A stretch of DNA of 64,000 bases from positions 248,001 through 312,000 of the forward strand of contig OX104112.1 in the NCBI GenBank assembly GCA_944474755.1, written 5' to 3'. Position 1 is the stretch's first letter. Each line of letters opens with the position of its first letter. This document shows positions 11,261-22,975 of the stretch, one piece after another. The notes under the pieces were generated by a model. It saw only the letters and a program-made list of their open reading frames with translations, had not been told where the DNA came from and made no database searches. Both the position numbers and the translations under genes were made by a program. This DNA comes from Limnoperna fortunei (lineage: Eukaryota; Mollusca; Bivalvia; Mytilida; Modiolidae).

Positions 11261-11792
11261 TATTTTCTAGTTTTAAGTATAATGGCAAGATTAAGAATTA
11301 GTAGGTAACACTGACAACAATAAATATTATTACTGAATTTTAATTTGAAATGTAACTGCATTCAAAACCAATTAGCACTTGTCTTAATTAATTTAAAGAT
11401 AAAGACAAATTATCTTACCAGCATTTGATTTGGTATTTTGTTATCACTGTTTTAAATATAATATTTTGTCAAGGTTACATACTGCAAAACGTGCAGATCA
11501 TAGAAAATTTTTTATTAATGCAAACCGAGTTTATTTCTATATTAGATTTCTTTTTTTTTTCTTCAGCACTTTCTGGGATTTCTACTTTCTTTTTAGCTTT
11601 GATGACATCTGACTTCTAGCCCGGGAATTTCCAGCTAAGTTCAGGGGTTCGTGGACACATGTCATCACAGAAACCCTGACTTGTGAGGATGTGTTTAGTT
11701 CTGCTTTCTTAACAACTATAAAACATTGTTTTCCTAGGACAACCGTACATACGTACGTTCCGATTGTACTGAGATTTTTTGTCTTTGTTAAT
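11261..11792. other. Unique spacer with a dispersed GTGGACAC...CTTGTGAGGATG motif
   Basis: The block 11648-11692 (CGTGGACACATG, then AACCCTGACTTGTGAGGATG) matches one arm of the palindrome at 36948-37034, so it is a dispersed repeat. Small open frames here show no recognisable domain. Confidence 0.5.
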
Positions 11793-12060
11793 GGGGCCTC
11801 GGTGGCCGAGTGGTTAAGGTAGTTCGTCAACTATTGATCACGTGGTCTGTCAACACTGAGGTTGTGGGTTCGAGTCTCACTGCTGGCAGGGTGTACCCGA
11901 CTCCAATCTTAATTGACAAGGATTGCCAGTTTTCCTACTGCAGGTCGGGGGTTTTCTCCGGGTACTCCGGCTTCCTCCCTCATTAAAAACTGGACGCCGT
12001 GATATAGCTGAAACATTGCTGAAAGTGGCGTTAAACCCAAAGCAAACAAACAAACAAACA
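11793..12060 (+). mobile_element. Full-length tRNA-derived SINE
   Basis: The head GGGGCCTCGGTGGCCGAGTG carries an A-box-like TGGCCGAGTGG, and GGTTCGAGTCTC about 70 bp later is a good B box; together they form an internal pol III promoter of class-II (Leu/Ser-like) tRNA type. A conserved body follows (CTCCAATCTTAATTGACAAG, GGATTGCCAGTTTTCC, AACTGGACGCCGTGATATAG) and a (CAAA)n tail to 12060. Length 268 bp. No clear target duplication. Other copies: 5893, 13601, 13693, 13893, 39911, 55963 and 60963. Confidence 0.93.
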
Positions 12061-13600
12061 ATATTTGTTCAGACTATACATTTCAGTAGGGTATCTTCCA
12101 GATTGTCCGACTTTTGATAATTATAGGTAAAGAAAGATAGAAAAAGTGGTTAACAAGGATGGACGACATGGGAATTTTAAATGTTGGACAATAAGGAAAT
12201 GTTATAATGTTTTTGAGACTGTCACAGCAATGGTTTAATATAGATAGTTTATATTATAATATCTAACATGACAAGCTTAAAAACTATTTTATTGATTGAC
12301 TGACTGATTAATTTTTTTATGATCAATAAATAATGAGAAAAGTGATGGACCACCGGAAACAGAATTTTGACTTCCACTGAAATAGTTATGAGGCGCGTAG
12401 ATTTAAGCATAATGTAGCGGGTTCAAATTGCCTACAGTTGTGGTCTTTATCGCGCAAGGAGCGTAGTACTCCGCAAACACTTTACCCACTACGGTTAGCG
12501 ATCAGGTTTTTTCCCGTTTCGCACGACACAGGATAAATGATCATATTCTAAACTGCAGAAACCAGTTGTACTTCAAGGATAACAATGCTGTGTCTTGATT
12601 GGCTGCTAAATCGGGAGATAGCTGCCGATTGGCCAACAAATAAGCAGAGCTAAGTTAGGGATGGTAGCAATCATAATGGGCAGACACCCGTTCGTACCAC
12701 TCGAGAAAAGCCGAGGAATCACGAATCGCTTACGATGAATGAAAAAGGAGAAAAATAGGCAAGATAATGTGAATCAAACCAATCTAATTAAAATTCTAAT
12801 ATGACGTGTTTTAAAGGCTTTCAGACAACAACTGTGGTAAAAAATGATTAATGTATGAGCAAAACGCGCTGTGGAGGGCGTGTTTTAGAGGGCTGTTCCG
12901 GTGACAAAACTGTAATTCGATCCCACCGGAAAACTATTGCGTATAACCTATTCATCTGATAAATAGAGACACGCGCTATGATTATATGTTGCAATATATT
13001 GTGTGCTACATTGACGGAACAGCCAGTTCATAGCGGAAATGATGTTTTCTATGGGTACGGAAATATAAATGAATCGAAATTGTCTGATTAGAATAGAAAT
13101 AATTCACGGAGACTGAGATTCACCATTGTTTTACAACGGGTGACCAGTACGTATTTTTTCCACAAAGAAAAATAAAGCTTTGAGACAGCTATTTTTTTAG
13201 GAAAACTAATACTTGTGTTATATACCTGACAACTTTCTTTCCTCTACCGAAGATGCGCTGTAGCTCGCACACTGGGAACCATCACAGTATAGCCCCAGGG
13301 AGAAAAGTTATACCAATATCGGATAAATAATAATACAAAAATATGGGACAATTCAAAGCTCAAGTTACCCCAGGATAAAAATTTAAGGTATTTTGGTCCT
13401 TTTCTCTTTGAGTTCATTTTAATGGCAACATTTAACTGGTAAAGATGGATTTGGGTTATTAAAATGATAATCTGGATTGCAAAAGTCCGATGTAAAACAC
13501 ATGTTAAGATACGTAAATTTTCATTTCTTCCAGTTGATGTATGACAATCTTATCATCCGGCAAGATATGGGGAGGGGGTTACTATGACAGTGTAACTGGA
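12061..13600. other. Unique spacer, no gene seen
   Basis: No long open frame, tandem array or full transposon recognised. Two ATTGGC motifs near 12597 and 12629 and a short GGCTGTTCCG inverted pair (12893/13016) are noted but not interpretable alone. Confidence 0.45.
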
Positions 13601-13668
13601 CAATAAAAACTGGACGCCATGATATAGCTGAAAAAATTGCTGAAATTGGCGCTAAACACAAACAAACA
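13601..13668 (+). mobile_element. SINE 3'-half fragment
   Basis: AATAAAAACTGGACGCCATG, then ATATAGCTGAAAAAATTGCT and a GGCGCTAAACACAAACAAAC tail: the 3' portion of the local tRNA-SINE. The head is missing. Confidence 0.82.
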
Positions 13669-13692
13669 AGCATCAATATATTTGTAAATAAG

Positions 13693-13840
13693 GTTTTTGT
13701 TGTTGTAATGGGGTTTAACGCCACTTGCAGAAATTGTACAGCTATATCGTAGCGTACAGTTTTTGTTAAGGGAGGAAGCCGGAATTCCCGGTTAAAAAAA
13801 CGACATTCAAGAGACAAATCCTTGTCAATTATAAGGTTCG
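13693..13840 (-). mobile_element. Diverged SINE fragment, minus orientation
   Basis: GGGTTTAACGCCACTTGCAG, AGCTATATCGTAGCG, GGGAGGAAGCCGGAATTCCC and CTTGTCAATTATAAG follow the reversed SINE body in order, with many substitutions and gaps. No tRNA head. Confidence 0.75.
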
Positions 13841-13892
13841 ACCATACCATGTCATAATACTTTAGGCCAGAACGCGAACCTAAGTGTTGATG

Positions 13893-14040
13893 TTTGTTTG
13901 TTTGTTTGAATGGTGTTTAACGCCATTTTCAGCTCAGCTATATCATGGCGTCCAGTTTTTATTGGGAATGAAGCCGGAGTAGAGAAAACCCCCGACCTGC
14001 GGCAGTAAAACTCCTTGTCAGTTCCTAAGTGATTGCCGGC
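13893..14040 (-). mobile_element. SINE fragment, minus orientation
   Basis: A (GTTT)n tail, GAATGGTGTTTAACGCCATT, AGCTATATCATGGCGTCCAG and CCCCCGACCTGCGGCAGTAA. The match fades near 14040 before the tRNA head. Together with 13601 and 13693 this makes a cluster of three broken copies. Confidence 0.82.
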
Positions 14041-15065
14041 ACAAATAGGAGATCATAAATAATCCCTAGTTTTAGAGTTACAGCGCTATCACTTTGTGGC
14101 CATCCATTAGTATTTAATTAACATACACATCTGTAACGAAATATAAGAGTTGGTTTCGCCACAGCGGCAATACATTCTTTAACTATCTTTACACAATGTA
14201 AAAGTTTTATGAGTTTTGTAATAACACATTTAACACAAGGTTGCGTAATTTAAATAACTTGAAAAATTACTTGTAACTTGTAATGAAACTTTGAAAAAAG
14301 TCCATTTTCTACCAAAAAAAATGTTTATAAAACAAAAGCAAGACATACACATTAAAGTGCGTACAAAGAATAATATGTTTTTGTGTTTCTTGTCTTTCAG
14401 AATTATTCTCCTATTGTTTATTTCCTCAATTGTCTTTACAAGGACAGAGAATTGCAACTAATTTTAACACCTGTGGGCATTCCTATACACATTAACACCC
14501 ATTTGTTATCATTGCAGGAAACATGTTTTATTGGTTTATTTAACGACATAAAGACATTAAATGTAATTAAGTGACGTTAATGGAGCATTTTTGTTGCTTA
14601 ATTAGTCACCTCGGTTAACCTCAGCTTTAGATGAAAATAAGGTGCATTCATTTGGTATATTTAGATAATTTACAACTACTCAAATACAAATATATTATTT
14701 AATGAAAAGAGCAACCTTTTCATATAATTTGGAAGGGAAAAAAAGAGACCCTTTCGGGCTGCACATCCATATTACAGAAGTACCCCACCCCCAACCATTT
14801 GTGAAAATTTCGTATTTTTGCATTGGTTGTGTTATTCTTACTTGGTAGAAGGGCGACAATCCAAACACGTTATTATTGGGTAGCAAATTTTCATAACGAT
14901 TTTTCGGAACACATCGATGTCCTACCGAATTAGTATTCCGAACATTAAAAAGCAGCTCGATTGTCATGATAGCAAAATTTAAAACGACACCGGCTCTAAC
15001 TGTAGGTTCTTGTCTTGGGGAGTTTTTTACGTCCTACACCGACAACTTAATGCCCTTGGTCGGAC
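14041..15065. other. Unique spacer, no gene seen
   Basis: Contains a 90-codon open frame on the minus strand (14695-14967) with no recognisable domain. No repeat or element boundary found. Confidence 0.45.
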
Positions 15066-17417
15066 GGTTACTGTAGGTTAGTGGTAGGTAAGTGTGATGG
15101 ATCACCGGCTTATACTGTAGGTAAGTGTGATGGAAGACCGGCTCATACTGTAGGTAAGTGTGATGGATTGCCGGCTTATACTGTAGGTAAGTGTGATGGA
15201 GAACCGACTCATACTGTACGTAAGTGTGATGGATTACCGGCTTATACTGTAGGTAAGTGTGATGGATTACCGGCTTATACTGTAGGTAAGTGTGATGGAA
15301 GACCGGCTCATACTGTACGTAAGTGTGATGAATTAACGGCTCATACTGTAGGTAAGTGTGATGGAGGACCGGCTCATACTGTACGTAAGTGTCATGGATT
15401 ACCGGCTTATACTGTAGGTAAGTGTGATGGAGGACCGGCTCATACTGTAGGTAAGTGTGATGGATTACCGGCTTATACTGTAGGTAAGTGTGATGGAGAA
15501 CCGACTCATACTGTAGGTAAGTGTGATGGATTACCGGCTTATACTGTAGGTAAGTGTGATGGAAGACCGGCTCATACTGTACGTAAGTGTGATGGATTAC
15601 CGGCTCATACTGTAGGTAAGTGTAATGGAGGACCGGCTCATACTGTACGTAAGTGTGATGGATTACCGGTTTATACTGTAGGTAAGTGTGATGGAAGACC
15701 GTCTCATACTGTACGTAAGTGTGATGGATTACCGGCTTATACTGTTGGTAAGTGTGATGGAAGACCGGCTCATACTGTACGTAAGTGTGATGGATTACCG
15801 GCTTATACTGTAGGTAAGTGTGATGGAGGACCGGCTCATACTGTACGTAAGTGTGATGGAGGACCGGCTCATACTGTACGTAAGTGTGATGGATTACCGG
15901 CTTATACTGTAGGTAAGTGTGATGGAGGACCGGATCATACTGTACGTAAGTGTGATGGATTACCGGCTCATAATATACGTAAGTGTGATGGAAGACCGGC
16001 TCATACTGTAGGTAAGTGTGATGGATTACCGGCTCATACTGTACGTAAGTGTGATGGAGGACCGGCTCATACTGTACGTAAGTATGATGGATTACCGGCT
16101 TATACTGTAGGTAAGTGTGATGGAGGACCGGCTCATACTGTACGTAAGTGTGATGGATTACCGGCTCATACTGTAGGTAAGTGTGATGGAGGACCAGCTC
16201 ATACTGTACGTAAGTGTGATGGAGGACCGGCAAATACAGTACGTAAGTGTGATGGATTAACGGCTTATACTGTAGGTAAGTGTGATGGAGGACCGGCTCA
16301 TACTGTACGTAAGTGTGATGGAGGACCGGCTCATACTGTACGTAAGTGTGATGGATTACCGGCTTATACTGTAGGTAAGTGTGATGGAGGACCGGCTTAT
16401 ACTGTAGGTAAGTGTGATGGAAGACCGTCTCATACTGTACGTAAGTGTGATGGATTACCGGCTTATACTGTACGTAAGTGTGATGGAAGACCGGCTCATA
16501 CTGTACGTAAGTGTGATGGATTACCGGCTCATACTGTAGGTAAGTGTGATGGAGGACCGGCTCATACTGTACGTAAGTGTGATGGATTACCGGCTCATAC
16601 TGTACGTAAGTGTGATGGAAGACCGGCTCATACTGTACGTAAGTGTGATGGATTACCGGCTTATACTGTACGTAAGTGTGATGGAGGACCGACTCATACT
16701 GTACGTAAGTGTGATGGAGGACCGGCTCATACTGTACGTAAGTGTGATGGATTACCGGCTTATACTGTAGGTAAGTGTGATTGAGGACCGGCTCATACTG
16801 TACGTAAGTGTGATGGATTACCGGCTCATAATATAGGTAAGTGTGATGGAAGACCGGCTCATACTGTAGGTAAGTGTGATGGATTACCGGCTCATACTGT
16901 ATGTAAGTGTGATGGAGGACCGGCTCATACTGTACGTAAGTGTGATGGAGGACCGGCTCATACTGTACGTAAGTGTGATGGATTACCGGCTTGTACTGTA
17001 GGTAAGTGTGATTGAGGACCGGCTCATACTGTACGTAAGTGTGATGGATTACCGGCTCATAATATAGGTAAGTGTGATGGAAGACCGGCTCATACTGTAG
17101 GTAAGTTTGATGGATTACCGGCTCATACTGTACGTAAGTGTGATGGAGGACCGGCTCATACTGTACGTAAGTGTGATGGATTACCAGCTTATACTGTAGG
17201 TAAGTGTGATGGAGGACCGCCTCATACTGGACGTAAGTGTGATGGATTACCGGCTCATACTGTAGGTAAGTGTGATGGAGGACCAGCTCATACTGTACGT
17301 AAGTGTGATGGAGGACCGGCAAATACTGTACGTAAGTGTGATGGATTACCGGCTTATACTGTAGGTAAGTGTGATGGAGGACCGGCTCATACTGTACGTA
17401 AGTGTGATGGAGGACCG
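15066..17417. repeat. 33-bp tandem satellite array, left segment, about 71 units
   Basis: Unit of type GGTAAGTGTGATGGAGGACC plus GGCTCATACTGTA. Two variants tend to alternate (GGATTACCGGCTTATACTGTAG type and GGAGGACCGGCTCATACTGTAC type), giving a 66-bp dimer. As 33 bp is 11 codons and neither strand has a stop in the common unit, long overlapping frames exist on both strands (plus 15081-16784, 567 codons; minus 15034-17433, 799 codons). The minus frame takes its start from inside the inserted 17418-17788 element. I treat both as repeat artefacts. Most units contain (T/A)AGGTAAGT or ACGTAAGT, close to a 5' splice site. Confidence 0.96.
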
Positions 17418-17788
17418 CAGAGGTGTTTACCATTACGGATTTTCCGAAATTATTCCGAATTTGGGTCTAAAAATACGCATCACGGAAATGCACCCGGGAA
17501 TTACGCATTTCCGCCGGTATTACAATTAACTTTCAAATGCTTTTTGTTGTGATTTTGTGACATTGTAAAGGTATTACAATATTGAATAAACATGTTTTTT
17601 ATTAATGTTTGATCAATAAAATGTGAATCAGAAAGATGTTTTATAGTAAAAGACTGGCAAGAAACTCTTAATATTGTTCTAAGTTCGGACATTTTATCGC
17701 AAAGTATCATACTACGGATAAATGTGCCAAATTACTGAAAAAAATACTTTTGATTACTGGGAGTACTGCAAAGGGGTAAACACCTCTG
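17418..17788. mobile_element. 371-bp non-autonomous TIR transposon (hAT-like ends) inside the 33-bp array
   Basis: The left end reads CAGAGGTGTTTACC; the right end reversed is CAGAGGTGTTTACCCC. GGACCG from the satellite unit is present on both sides (17412-17417 and 17789-17794), so removing the element and one GGACCG restores a normal 33-bp unit. CAG-GGTG-type ends resemble hAT transposons, but hAT normally duplicates 8 bp; 6 bp fits minority hAT groups or another superfamily. No transposase frame inside. Confidence 0.85.
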
Positions 17789-18795
17789 GGACCGGCTCAT
17801 ACTGTACGTAAGTGTGATGGATTACCGGCTTATACTGTAGGTAAGTGTGATGGAGGACCGGCTCATACTGTACGTAAGTGTGATGGAGGACCGGCTCATA
17901 CTGTACGTAAGTGTGATGGATTACTGGCTTATACTGTAGGTAAGTGTGATGGAGGACCGGCTCATACTGTACGTAAGTGTGATGGATTACCGGCTTATAC
18001 TGTAGGTAAGTGTGATGGAGGACCAGCTCATACTGTACGTAAGTGTGATGGATTACCGGCTTATACTGTAGGTAAGTGTGATGGAGGACCGGCTCATACT
18101 GTACGTAAGTGTGATGGATAACCGGCTTATACTGTAGGTAAGTGTGATGGAGGACCGGCTCATACTGTACGTAAGTGTGATGGATTACCGGCTTATACTG
18201 TAGGTAAGTGTGATGGAGGACCGGCTCATACTGTACGTAAGTGTGATGGATTACCGGCTTATACTGTAGGTAAGTGTGATGGAGGACCAGCTCATACTGT
18301 ACGTAAGTGTGATGGATTACCGGCTTATACTGTTGGTAAGTGTGATGGAGGACCGGCTCATACTGTACGTAAGTGTGATGGAGGACCGGCTCATACTGTA
18401 CGTGTGATGGATAACCGGCTTATACTGTAGGTAAGTGTGATGGAGGACCGGCTCATACTGTAGGTAGGTGTGATGGAAGACCGGCCTATACTGTAGGTAA
18501 GTGTGATGGAAGACCGGCCTATACTGTAGGTAAGTGTGATGGAAGACCGGCTCATACTGTAGGTAAGTGTGATGGATTATCGGTTCATACTCTAGGTAAG
18601 TGCGATGGAAGACCAGCTCATACTGTAGGTAAGGGTAATGGAAGAGCGGCTCACACTAGGTACATGTAAGTGTGATGGAGGACGGGCACATACTGTAGGT
18701 AAGTGTAATGGAAGAGCGGCTCATACTGTAGGTAAGTGTGATCGAGGACGGGCTCATACTCTAGATAAGGGTGATTGAGAACCGGCTTATACTGT
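17789..18795. repeat. 33-bp tandem satellite array, right segment, about 30 units
   Basis: Continuation of the 15066 array after the inserted transposon, with the same dimeric alternation. Units after about 18580 are diverged (extra CATG insertions, GGGTAATGG, AGAGCGGC), as expected for an array edge. Confidence 0.96.
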
Positions 18796-19062
18796 AGCTA
18801 CATTAGACATATTTAAACTTCAATATTTCACACACGCGGGAATATTCAAATACCGTAAGCTACGTCACACACTTTAGGGAACAGTCCTGTTTATTGTAAT
18901 TCATACCTTTTTAGCTGAACAAATATAGTATCGACCTAACTAGACGAATATTTAATGTAAATGTGTTATGTTTTTGTTTATTTGCTGTAAAATAAGATTA
19001 GACATGTAGTGACTCCATAACTAAACCAATGCTTGTGCTCGAACTCGGTCATGTCATTTACG

Positions 19063-19131
<69 letters not shown>

Positions 19132-19860
19132 GAATAAAGTGCACATATATTTTCATTGTGTTCCGAAAATCGACTTTATTTTTTTACTGCCATTGGTAAA
19201 AAAACATCGCCGAAAATTTCATACAAGATCTGCTCTTGAGGAGAGAATAAGCAGATCCGCTTGAAATTAAACAAATATATAAGTGAATTCGATTGTCGAT
19301 AAAAGTAAAATTAAAGAATCCATAGACCAACAAAAGAAAAAAAATAGACTGTAAACTGTACGAAACAAAATATTGACATAGTGAAACTATGATAATATTA
19401 GACCTTGCAAAATATTACGTCCGGTAGAGGTTTTCAACGGAATTTATTTTTTGATAATTAAAGTTGACTTTTTTTTAAACGAGGTTGATCTACTTTAGCG
19501 TAACCAGTGTAAACAACAATAGCAACATTCAATATATATGGCAATCAATTTAATGATTTGTTATTTTTTGTGTGGTCGTTAAAGCAAAAAGTTATAGATT
19601 TAAAACAAAGTCAGTCTTTGTGGTCACTTTTATAAAAATTCAAAAGATGGTTAATGGAATAACAAAACCAACAAAATATTCCTACATTAGGTCAACCGCG
19701 CTACCGCAATGCATTAAAAATAGATTAGATTTAAACATATTTTATTCAGATTAATAACTAAAAAGGATTAGATAGCAGGCCACAGAATTATAGACTTTAG
19801 GTTAATTTAGGCAAAATGGTTTCTTGCCGCAATTTTAAAGAATTAAAAAGATAAAGCACC
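18796..19860. other. Unique AT-rich spacer
   Basis: No gene recognised. It contains the CT/TA microsatellite at 19065-19128. A 60-codon frame at 19572-19754 has no supporting feature. Confidence 0.5.
19065..19128. repeat. Compound (TC)n(TA)n microsatellite
   Basis: About 17 TC repeats pass directly into about 14 TA repeats. Confidence 0.96.
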
Positions 19861-19970
19861 GTTTTTAATGGATTTATCGGTCTATCAACAAGACCAACTC
19901 ACTAACAATCATATAAATTTGTTTGTGAGTGAGTTGTTCTTGTTGATAAGCCGTTAAATCTATTAAAAAC
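19861..19970. mobile_element. Foldback hairpin, MITE-like
   Basis: Left arm GTTTTTAATGGATTTATCGG then TCTATCAACAAGACCAACTC; right arm GTGAGTGAGTTGTTCTTGTT then GATAAGCCGTTAAATC and ATTAAAAAC. The arms pair over about 48 bp with roughly eight mismatches around an AT-rich loop. Superfamily unknown. Confidence 0.75.
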
Positions 19971-20409
19971 AGTTATCAATCCTTTAATACTAAATATGAA
20001 GAAAATGGTAGCTAGAAACTTTGTTTGGGTACTTAACAAATAGGGCAAACATGTATGTATGCATTATTATTGTACAGGAAATGTAATGATTGCAGGAACC
20101 ACGCACCTGCACTCTAACATCCGCAACTAACACAATATAAACTCTTTTACCGTCAACAACCATTAACTTAAATGAAAATATACTCATGAAAAAGAAAGAA
20201 ACGCACAGCTACGTTTTAATTTATAAAAATGAACTTTTATAATTATAAATTAATATAAATATACAGGTAATTTTTAATGGATTTGGCATATTGCTACAAT
20301 ATAAAAATTGACATTTAAACGTGAATACACCGTGAATTGCAGCTAAATTTTGAAAGAGCGCCCAAGGAACATCTTTGATGGTCCAAATCTTAAAAACTTA
20401 AAAGTTATC

Positions 20410-20620
20410 CAATGCCGTGATATCATCATCGTACGACTACAGGTTGGAGTCTCCTAAGGTGAAGTTGCACGGACCGAGAATGTTAACCAGAGTACCATTT
20501 CCAGACTATGGGCCCGATTCTTACATAACGGTGTGACCAAGAATCTTCTGCAGGCCAGAGAGCTCTCCATAAGCAAAACAGCGGATTTTGCGACACGGGT
20601 ATGAGTCGGCAAATTTCATT
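20410..20620 (+). pseudogene. Tc1-like transposase, N-terminal relic (outer element)
   Basis: Translation gives VARTENVNQSTISRLWARF, the second half of the paired-like helix-turn-helix DNA-binding domain of Tc1 transposases, followed by NGVTKN. A stop lies just upstream in the same frame and no initiator Met is intact. The matching downstream part lies beyond the nested insertion. It cannot encode active protein. Confidence 0.72.
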
Positions 20621-20686
20621 GTGTACAGATGTTTAAAAACATTTCCGTCCAGTTAAATTATATATTAATTCGCTTCTTTAGATATA

Positions 20687-22146
20687 CTTACTCATAAAAG
20701 AAACGCAACATAGGATACATTTTTTCAAATCATCTTTTTTGCGGACAAATAACCTATAAATATTCAATACATACACAACATCAATTACACGTTAATTAAA
20801 GTTTTGCAGGTGAAAGCATATAAGTCCATCCACCCGTGAACGACTGTAGTCGAAATCTGAAACACACTACGAATTACGCATGGCTAAAAACAGGGTCGAC
20901 TTTCAAGTGCAAATCATGGGTATTTTTTTAACCCAGACAATCGGTATAAAACTCCGCTATTTCTTTTCTTGACTGCATTAGTAAAATAAAATGCTGATGA
21001 GGTGACGCAATGCCAAAGTTAGATACTGCTGCCCGGAATGTCGCTATCGGTCGAATCCAGGACAGGAAATCACAGAATGCTGTTGCCAGAACGTACAATG
21101 TTCATCGTAGCCTAATTTCACGCCTTTGGAGACGCTACCAGCAGCTTGGTACTACGACCGACACAACGTTCTGGGCGTCCGCGTGTTACAACTCGGGCGC
21201 GAGATCGTTACATTAGATTATTCCATCTACGGAACAGGACTATTTCTGCAACAGAAACAACTGTAAACGACCCTTGGTTGTGCCGTATATCACCACAGAC
21301 AGTACGCAATTGGTTACGCTCAGAGAAACACTGAGCCGCCAACACCGCCGATCAAGGGTTAGGTGGTGTACTACCGTTCGTGTATGGAATTTACAGAACT
21401 GGAGAAGAGTGTGGTTCAGCGATGAGTCACGTTTTTAGCTTGAAAAGCGGGATGGTCGCATACGAGTGTACATGCGCCGAAATGAACGTTTGGCGCAAAA
21501 CTGTGTTGTAGAAAGAGACCATTTTGGCGAGGCAGTGTTATGATATGGGCCGCAATCTCTTACGTTAGGAACACACAGCTGATACATATCCAAGGCAATC
21601 TTAACGCTGTTAGGTATAAAGGCGGAATTATACGGCGCATTTATTGTCCGTAATTGACATTTAAAGAGAAATTTTTCAACACGACAATGCCCGACCACAT
21701 ACAGCACGTGTACCAGTAGATTGTTTAGAGCAACAGAATGTCAATGTGATCCGTTTGCCATCACGATCTCCGGATCTTAACCAAATTGAACATGATCGGC
21801 GCGTGCGCCAATGATACATCACCGCAAAATCTGCAACAATTAGAGTAGGCACCTCAGTATGAGTGGCAAAGGATACCGCGTGTTCGTCCTCAACGTTTAA
21901 TTAAATCCACACCAAGAAGAGTAAGGGTTGTCTTACAAGCAAATGGTGGGCACAACAGATTCTGACATTTTTGCTTTTTTTGCTGACATTTATGCGACAA
22001 ACTGTTATCTTACATTGTAAAATAACTCATGAACAAAAAGTGTGCCTTTTTGTACATTTCTGTATCAATTATTTATGATAAATTGTTAATATATGAAGTA
22101 AAATTCCATATAATTTTTTGTCTGTTGCGTTTCTGTTTTGAGTGAG
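20687..22146 (+). mobile_element. Inner Tc1-like transposon, 1,460 bp
   Basis: Flanked by TA (20685-20686 and 22147-22148). The left end is CTTACTCATAAAAGAAACGC; the right end reversed is CTCACTCAAAACAGAAACGC. Both share AGAAACGCAACA. The size and single transposase frame fit Tc1/mariner. It lies inside the transposase region of the outer element, so it arrived later. Confidence 0.85.
21010..21965 (+). pseudogene. Tc1-like DDE transposase pseudogene (inner element)
   Basis: Tc1 transposase would bind the element TIRs and catalyse cut-and-paste at TA sites. The N-terminus from ATG at 21010 reads MPKLDTAARNVAIGRIQ and carries a helix-turn-helix (NAVARTYNVHRSLISRLWRR). A frameshift near 21150-21170 moves it to RSGRPRVTTRARDRYIRL and ISPQTVRNWL. 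Later come WFSDESRF (first catalytic Asp, near 21415), DNARPHTARV (second Asp, near 21685) and SPDLNQIEH (third acidic residue, Glu, near 21770), ending ANGGHNRF before TGA at 21963-21965. About 318 codons, close to the usual ~340. Stops after the first and between the catalytic motifs (for example in DESRF-stop) and frameshifts make it inactive. Confidence 0.85.
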
Positions 22147-22329
22147 TATTTGTTTTCTATGAGTATAATCATAGTACCTTTAATCAGGTTAATATAAGCA
22201 GTGGAATTGTCACATTTTCGCCACGTGACTTTTTGTGCAGAATGACTTAAATCAGCTTGATTAAATCCGGTGTTTTGCATATGGAGAGCTCTATGACGTC
22301 CCACGTAAAAAAGACGGCAGAGGATTCTC

Positions 22330-22975
22330 GGACTACAGAATCGAACAGTCACAGCAAACACAACTGCAGCTGGGCTACCTGAATTGCGAATAATCAGCCC
22401 TCAAACTGTCATAAACCGGCTCCAACAATATGGCACTAGACCTAGGTTTTATAGCAGTTTTAAAGGCATTACATCGACGTAAAGAGTCAGTTGGTGAATC
22501 AGGTTAAGGATCTGTACGCTGAACTGGCGCAGAATCTGGTTAAGTGACTAGTCGAAGTTCTTGATTAGGAAACGAAATGGTATGACCAATGTTTACTGCC
22601 GACGACATGAACGATTCGCACAGTCATGTGTCCAGGAAATGGATAGATTCGGTGAAGGTAACGTCAGGTCGTGATGTGGCGGAGATCTCAGATGACATAA
22701 AAGCTGGTTTTGTGTACGTAACACACAACTTAACGACAGAGACGACATCCTTAACCACATCTTCTTCCAATTATTGACCACCAGATGGAATTATACCAGC
22801 AGACCAATGCTAGGCCGATAACAGCTGAATAACGTTAATTGCTTCAAAATTTAAACACCTCGAACATCTGTGTAACCGACTAGACTAACGTGGTTGCCAG
22901 TCATCACCGAACACGAGTCCATGCCGAGAAGATGCAGAGCAGAGCTGGCTTTTCGAGGTGGTAACTTTGCAAACA
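22330..22975 (+). pseudogene. Tc1-like transposase, C-terminal relic (outer element)
   Basis: Frames read NRTVTANTTAAGLPELR and ISPQTVINRLQQYGTRPR (second DNA-binding half), then NWRRIWLSD followed by a stop (first catalytic Asp region), YCRRHERFAQSCVQEMDRFG, and a last stretch PRRCRAELAFRGGNF resembling the family C-terminus. I could not find the second Asp or the Glu motif, so a deletion is likely. Multiple stops and frameshifts. It belongs with 20410-20620. Confidence 0.75.

Noticed and set aside
11793..11890. Functional tRNA-Leu/Ser gene
   Set aside because: The head carries A and B boxes but continues into the SINE body and tail; the same sequence recurs as SINE copies.
12405..12470. 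Possible tRNA gene (GGTTCAAATTGCC B-box-like)
   Set aside because: No matching A box, acceptor stem pairing or anticodon arm could be drawn.
12595..12640. Two ATTGGC (CCAAT) motifs as a promoter
   Set aside because: No TATA or initiator context and no downstream coding sequence; short motifs occur by chance.
14695..14967. 90-codon minus-strand frame
   Set aside because: No domain or neighbouring exon found; treated as chance.
15034..17433. 799-codon minus-strand repetitive protein
   Set aside because: Purely satellite; the start lies in an inserted transposon, the opposite strand is equally open, and sibling units at 7.4 kb are frame-broken.
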